From Curtobacterium sp. 9128 (GTDB lineage: Bacteria; Actinomycetota; Actinomycetes; Actinomycetales; Microbacteriaceae), in NCBI RefSeq assembly GCF_900086645.1, contig NZ_LT576451.1, forward strand, positions 3,596,001 to 3,660,000: 64,000 bases of DNA, given 5' to 3'. Below the pieces are notes generated by a model. The model did no database searches. It was given only the letters and a program-made list of their open reading frames with translations, and was not told the DNA's origin. This document shows positions 61,072 to 64,000 of the stretch, piece by piece (the stretch's first letter is position 1; each line of letters begins with the position of its first letter). Made by a program: the position numbers and the translations under genes.

Positions 61072-61880
61072 GGTGCGCCGAAGCCCGCCGTCGTGAGCAC
61101 CTTCTCGCCCTCGGCCGAGCGGACGTACGCGCTGAACGACTTCGCGAGCGCGACGTTCGACGAACCCCGCACGACGCCGATCGGGTACGTGTTCACGGCG
61201 CTCTTCGACTCGTCGAACGACACCCCGTCCACCTTGTCGCCCGCGCCCTTGACGTCCGTGACGTAGACGAGCCCGGCGTCGGCCTGTCCCGACTCGACCT
61301 TGCCGAGGACGTCCGTGACGGACTGTTCCTCGCTGACCGGATGCAGGGTGACGCCGGCAGCCTGCTCGACCTGCTCGGTCGCCGCGCCGCACGGCACCGG
61401 GGCCGCGCACGTGACGACCTGCAGACCGGAGGCGGTGAGGTCGTCGAGGTTCGTGATCTTCTTCGGGTTCCCCGGAGCGACGGCGATCTGCAGCACGTTG
61501 GTGGCGAACGCCGGGGTCGTGCCGCTGATCAGGTCGGCCTTGGTGAGCTTCGTCATGTTCGCCTCGTCGGCGCTCGCGAACACGTCGGCCGGCGCACCGT
61601 TCTGGATCTGCGTGACGAGGTCGCTCGAGCCGGCGAACGAGAACTTCACCGTCGTGCCGGGGTGCGCGTCCTCGTAGTCCGATCCCAGCTCGGTGAAGGT
61701 CTTCTGCAGCGAAGCGGCAGCGAACACCGTGATCGTGCCGGTCGGGCCGGCGCTCGCACTGCTGCTGTCCTTCGCGGTGCCGGTGGCTGTGCCGGTGCCG
61801 GCGCTGCCCGTGCTGCACCCGGCCAGGACGACGGCGACGACAGCGGCCGTGACGGCGGCGGTGATGGTCGTGGTGCGCAT
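61068..61880 (-). CDS. modA: Molybdate-binding lipoprotein ModA
   Basis: 270 aa. Lipobox V-L-A-G-C (Cys~22), then a periplasmic-binding-protein fold with V-F-A-A-A-S-L-Q-K-T-F, F-S-F-A-G-S-S-D-L and A-D-V-F-A-S-A-D, the oxyanion-contacting Ser segments. It captures molybdate (or tungstate) outside the membrane. GGGAG seven bases before the ATG at 61880 sets the start over a GTG four codons earlier. Confidence 0.94.
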   Translation of the reverse strand: MRTTTITAAVTAAVVAVVLAGCSTGSAGTGTATGTAKDSSSASAGPTGTITVFAAASLQKTFTELGSDYEDAHPGTTVKFSFAGSSDLVTQIQNGAPADVFASADEANMTKLTKADLISGTTPAFATNVLQIAVAPGNPKKITNLDDLTASGLQVVTCAAPVPCGAATEQVEQAAGVTLHPVSEEQSVTDVLGKVESGQADAGLVYVTDVKGAGDKVDGVSFDESKSAVNTYPIGVVRGSSNVALAKSFSAYVRSAEGEKVLTTAGFGAP

Positions 61881-61901
61881 TCGGTCTCCCACCTCAGTGA
61901 C

Positions 61902-61942
61902 CGCATCCGCGGATCGACTGAGACATCCTATCCGCAGATGCG
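61902..61942. promoter_or_regulatory. Inverted repeat upstream of modA, candidate molybdate operator
   Basis: CGCATCCGCGGAT (61902-61914) and ATCCGCAGATGCG (61930-61942) form 13-bp arms with one mismatch and a 15-bp spacer, ending 1 bp before the moeB stop. It is well placed to control modA independently of moeB and could be the site of the Mop-domain HTH protein encoded at 62968-63375. Confidence 0.6.
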
Positions 61943-61943
61943 T

Positions 61944-62981
61944 TCACACAGTGGGAAGTCCCTCGCGGACCCACGCTTGCATGCCACCGTCGAGGATCGT
62001 CGTCGGCCGATCGGCGCTCGCTGCCCAGGCGACGGCGCGCGGGCCCCGGGCGCACACGACGACCACCGGGCCGCCGTCGTCCGGCAGGTCCTCCGGCGGG
62101 ATCGCCCCGGTGATGACGCCGCCGGCACGCTCGGCCGGGGTCCGGACGTCGACGACCACCACGGGATCGGCGGCGTCCGCGATGCGCGCGGCGAGGGCCG
62201 ACGGCGAGATGCGGTTCCCTGGTGCCACCTCGGGAGCGTCCGGTCGTCGCGACCCAGGGCCTCGCCGGAGCGGACTCTCGGTCCACCGCCACCGACGGGC
62301 GTCGACGCTCAGCACCCGACCGAGCAGCGGTTCCCCGAGCCCGGCGACGAGCGCGGTCACCTGTGCTGCCATCACCGAGCCCACCGCACCGCAGAGCGCC
62401 GGCAGGACCCCGTCGAGTGCGCACGAGCCCTCGTCCGGTCGCACCTCTGGATGCAGGTCGTGGAAGTCCACCACGCGGTCGTCGAACACCGAGACCTGCC
62501 CGTCGTAGCCGAGCACCGTCCCCCACACGAACGGGACCCCGTGCCGTGCGCACGCGTCCGAGACCGCACGTGTGACGACGACCGAGTCCGCGGCGTCGAC
62601 CACGACGTCGTGCCCGGCGACGAGGTCCGCGTGGAAGGACCCGACGACGGCGTCGACCCGGCACTCGGGGTCGACGGCACGGACACGGGCAGCTGCGACC
62701 TCGGCCTTCGGCACCCCGATGTCCGCGGTGCCGAAGAGCGTCTGCCTGGCGAGGTTCGACGCGTCGACGACGTCGGGATCGACGATCGTCAGCCGGGCGA
62801 TGCCGCTCCCCGCCAGGTACGCCACGACCGGGGCACCGAGTCCACCGGCACCGACGACGAGCACACGGGCGGACGCCAGCCGTTCGAGGACGGGATCACC
62901 GCCGGCGTCGAGCGCCGCGGTACGGGACCCGAGGCGACGGCGTCCAGGGGTCAGGTGCTCGTGCTGGTCAGTCGTCGGCAT
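61944..62981 (-). CDS. moeB: MoeB/ThiF-type adenylyltransferase with C-terminal rhodanese domain
   Basis: 345 aa. The adenylating domain has V-V-G-A-G-G-L-G-A-P-V-V-A-Y (nucleotide loop), D-P-D-V-V-D-A-S-N-L-A-R-Q and a Cys in G-S-C-A-L-D-G-V. The C-terminal ~110 residues are a rhodanese with Cys in V-V-V-C-A-R-G-P-R-A. It probably activates the MoaD C-terminus and passes sulfur. The paired C-x-x-C zinc motifs of E. coli MoeB are not visible. It overlaps the mop-HTH gene by 14 bp. Confidence 0.88.
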   Translation of the reverse strand: MPTTDQHEHLTPGRRRLGSRTAALDAGGDPVLERLASARVLVVGAGGLGAPVVAYLAGSGIARLTIVDPDVVDASNLARQTLFGTADIGVPKAEVAAARVRAVDPECRVDAVVGSFHADLVAGHDVVVDAADSVVVTRAVSDACARHGVPFVWGTVLGYDGQVSVFDDRVVDFHDLHPEVRPDEGSCALDGVLPALCGAVGSVMAAQVTALVAGLGEPLLGRVLSVDARRWRWTESPLRRGPGSRRPDAPEVAPGNRISPSALAARIADAADPVVVVDVRTPAERAGGVITGAIPPEDLPDDGGPVVVVCARGPRAVAWAASADRPTTILDGGMQAWVREGLPTV

Positions 62982-63375
62982 CCGGTGTCTCCACGGTGAC
63001 CATCGTCGCCTTCACCGAGGCGACGGCGACCGACCCGATCTCGAGCCCCAGGTCGCGGACGGCCTCCGCGCTCATCAGCGAGACGACCCGGTGCGGACCG
63101 CACTGCAGCTCGACCTGGGCCATGACGGTGTCGACGACGAGGTCCGTCACGATGCCGACGAAGCGGTTGCGCGCCGAGCTCCGCACCGGTGCCGCCGGAT
63201 CGGGCAGCGACGCCCCGTGGGCCTTGGCGTGCGTGGCGAGCTCGCGCCCGTCGACCACCGCGCGACCGGCGTCGTCGGCGAGTCGCGAGAAGGTCCCGTT
63301 GTCGACGAGCCGCCGCACCGTGTCGTCGCTCACACCCAGGTAACGGGCGGCGTCCTTGATGCGCAAGCGGCTCAT
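62968..63375 (-). CDS. HTH plus molbindin (Mop/TOBE) domain protein
   Basis: 135 aa. N-terminal MerR/excisionase-type helix-turn-helix (L-R-I-K-D-A-A-R-Y-L-G-V-S-D-D-T-V-R-R-L-V-D) at ~4-25, then a Mop domain ~68-132 (R-N-R-F-V-G-I-V-T-D-L-V...V-S-L-M-S-A-E-A-V). It probably senses molybdate and regulates or buffers it. It heads the mop-moeB-modABC operon. It is not the winged ModE of Proteobacteria. Confidence 0.85.
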   Translation of the reverse strand: MSRLRIKDAARYLGVSDDTVRRLVDNGTFSRLADDAGRAVVDGRELATHAKAHGASLPDPAAPVRSSARNRFVGIVTDLVVDTVMAQVELQCGPHRVVSLMSAEAVRDLGLEIGSVAVASVKATMVTVETPDADD

Positions 63376-63504
63376 GCCCAGACCCTAACCCGTCACCACG
63401 ACCCGTCGGTTCCTGTGAGGGCTCCGAATCCGAATGTGACATTCACAGCCAGGCACGCCGATTCCCCAGGGGCCCGCCCAGGGGCCGTCGCTACCGTCGA
63501 GCGC

Positions 63505-64000
63505 GTGAGTTCCCCCCGCACCGGCAGCATCCGGGTGCCCCGTCCGATCGACGCACCCGTGGTCCGTTCGCGGCTGCGCGGCGCCGCCGGAGCGCTCGGC
63601 CTGTCGGTCGTCCGGACGCCGGAGCTGTCCGTCGGTGCGATCGGCGCGCTGGTCTCGTCTGCCTTCGCCTGGGTGCCGTCGCTCTGGTACGACGAAGCCG
63701 CGACCGTCACCAGTGCCCAGCGCTCCTGGCCGCAGCTCTGGGCCGAACTGCACTCCGTGGACGCCGTGCACGGGCTCTACTACGCGCTCATGCACGTGTG
63801 GTTCTGGCTCGTCGGGTACACGCCGTTCACCCTCCGCTTCCCGAGCGCCCTCGCCATCGGTGTCGCCGCCGGACTCGTCGTCGCCCTCGGCCGCCGGCTC
63901 GGTGGCAGACGACTCGGGATCGTCGCGGGCCTCGTGTTCATCGCACTCCCCCGCGTGCAGTGGGCCGGCAGCGAAGGCCGGCCCTACGCGACCGTCACCG
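63505..64000 (+). CDS. GT39-like membrane glycosyltransferase, N-terminal part
   Basis: 165 codons to the right edge with no stop; the gene continues outside. GTG start. After a ~35-residue polar start, a hydrophobic helix is followed by P-S-L-W-Y-D-E-A-A-T-V-T-S-A-Q-R-S-W, the typical first loop of GT39/PMT-like and related mannosyltransferases with the acidic D-E. It probably transfers sugar from a polyprenyl donor. The 129 bp between it and the mop-HTH gene hold no other recognised feature. Confidence 0.75.
   Translation, partial: MSSPRTGSIRVPRPIDAPVVRSRLRGAAGALGLSVVRTPELSVGAIGALVSSAFAWVPSLWYDEAATVTSAQRSWPQLWAELHSVDAVHGLYYALMHVWFWLVGYTPFTLRFPSALAIGVAAGLVVALGRRLGGRRLGIVAGLVFIALPRVQWAGSEGRPYATVT

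Overview
The window is about 70% G+C with compact, mostly coding DNA, frequent 4-bp start/stop overlaps (ATGA, GTGA), many GTG starts, and actinobacterial gene pairs (DUF3090 with an SCO1664-like protein, MoxR/DUF58/transglutaminase, LytR-CpsA-Psr enzymes, LAxTG-type cell-wall sorting signals). It most resembles a chromosomal segment of a high-GC actinobacterium, probably Microbacteriaceae and possibly Curtobacterium. That placement is inference from style and content, not from a search.

Layout. 1-3 kb: an efeUOB-type iron uptake operon (minus strand) with a DtxR/IdeR-like iron box in front of efeU. 3-9.4 kb: a TRIC-type channel, a TetR regulator, and a moxR-DUF58-transglutaminase operon. 9.6-13 kb: a sugar catabolism pair (Gfo/Idh/MocA dehydrogenase and sugar isomerase/epimerase) divergent from a LacI regulator with a palindromic operator between them. 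13-22.3 kb: a GH18-like lipoprotein, a MarR/MFS efflux pair, tRNA-Ser(GCU), a candidate small RNA, two LCP ligases, a GntR regulator and an MFS symporter. 22.5-30.4 kb: an AAA+/VWA pair, the SCO1664/DUF3090/histidine-phosphatase operon, a VOC protein, a short BLUF blue-light sensor, a TetR/NAD(P)-binding protein pair and tRNA-Ser(UGA).

30.5-44.4 kb is the most unusual region. It holds three very large secreted proteins, all on the minus strand and all ending in LAFTG, a membrane segment and a basic tail. One (1482 aa) is built from repeated DUF11/DUF7507-like domains. The other two (1371 and 1423 aa) are tandem paralogs. They share nearly identical signal peptides, Ala/Asn/Ser-rich repeats, a 12-bp minisatellite encoding P-V-G-(D/T)-type tetrapeptides, and anchors, but their N-terminal head domains have diverged. 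A 170-bp relic between the paralogs joins the first ~23 codons and last ~33 codons of a second copy of the 1482-aa gene. A two-gene cassette therefore seems to have been duplicated and one large gene then lost by internal deletion. Upstream lie a CrtI-like oxidoreductase, an HTTM protein and a DUF5819 protein in one tight operon.

48-53.5 kb carries a HAD phosphatase, serS, a diacylglycerol-kinase-like enzyme, pheA, a dense cluster of nested palindromes and a MarR regulator. 53.5-63.4 kb is a molybdenum region: a membrane-anchored molybdopterin oxidoreductase, a GT87-like mannosyltransferase coupled to moaA and moaD, a CaCA antiporter, and a mop-HTH/moeB/modABC operon with a 13-bp inverted repeat in front of modA. 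A GT39-like gene runs off the right end.

A family of palindromes built on GGACGGGAGGCTCG recurs at several intergenic sites, including two divergent promoter regions where a terminator would make no sense.
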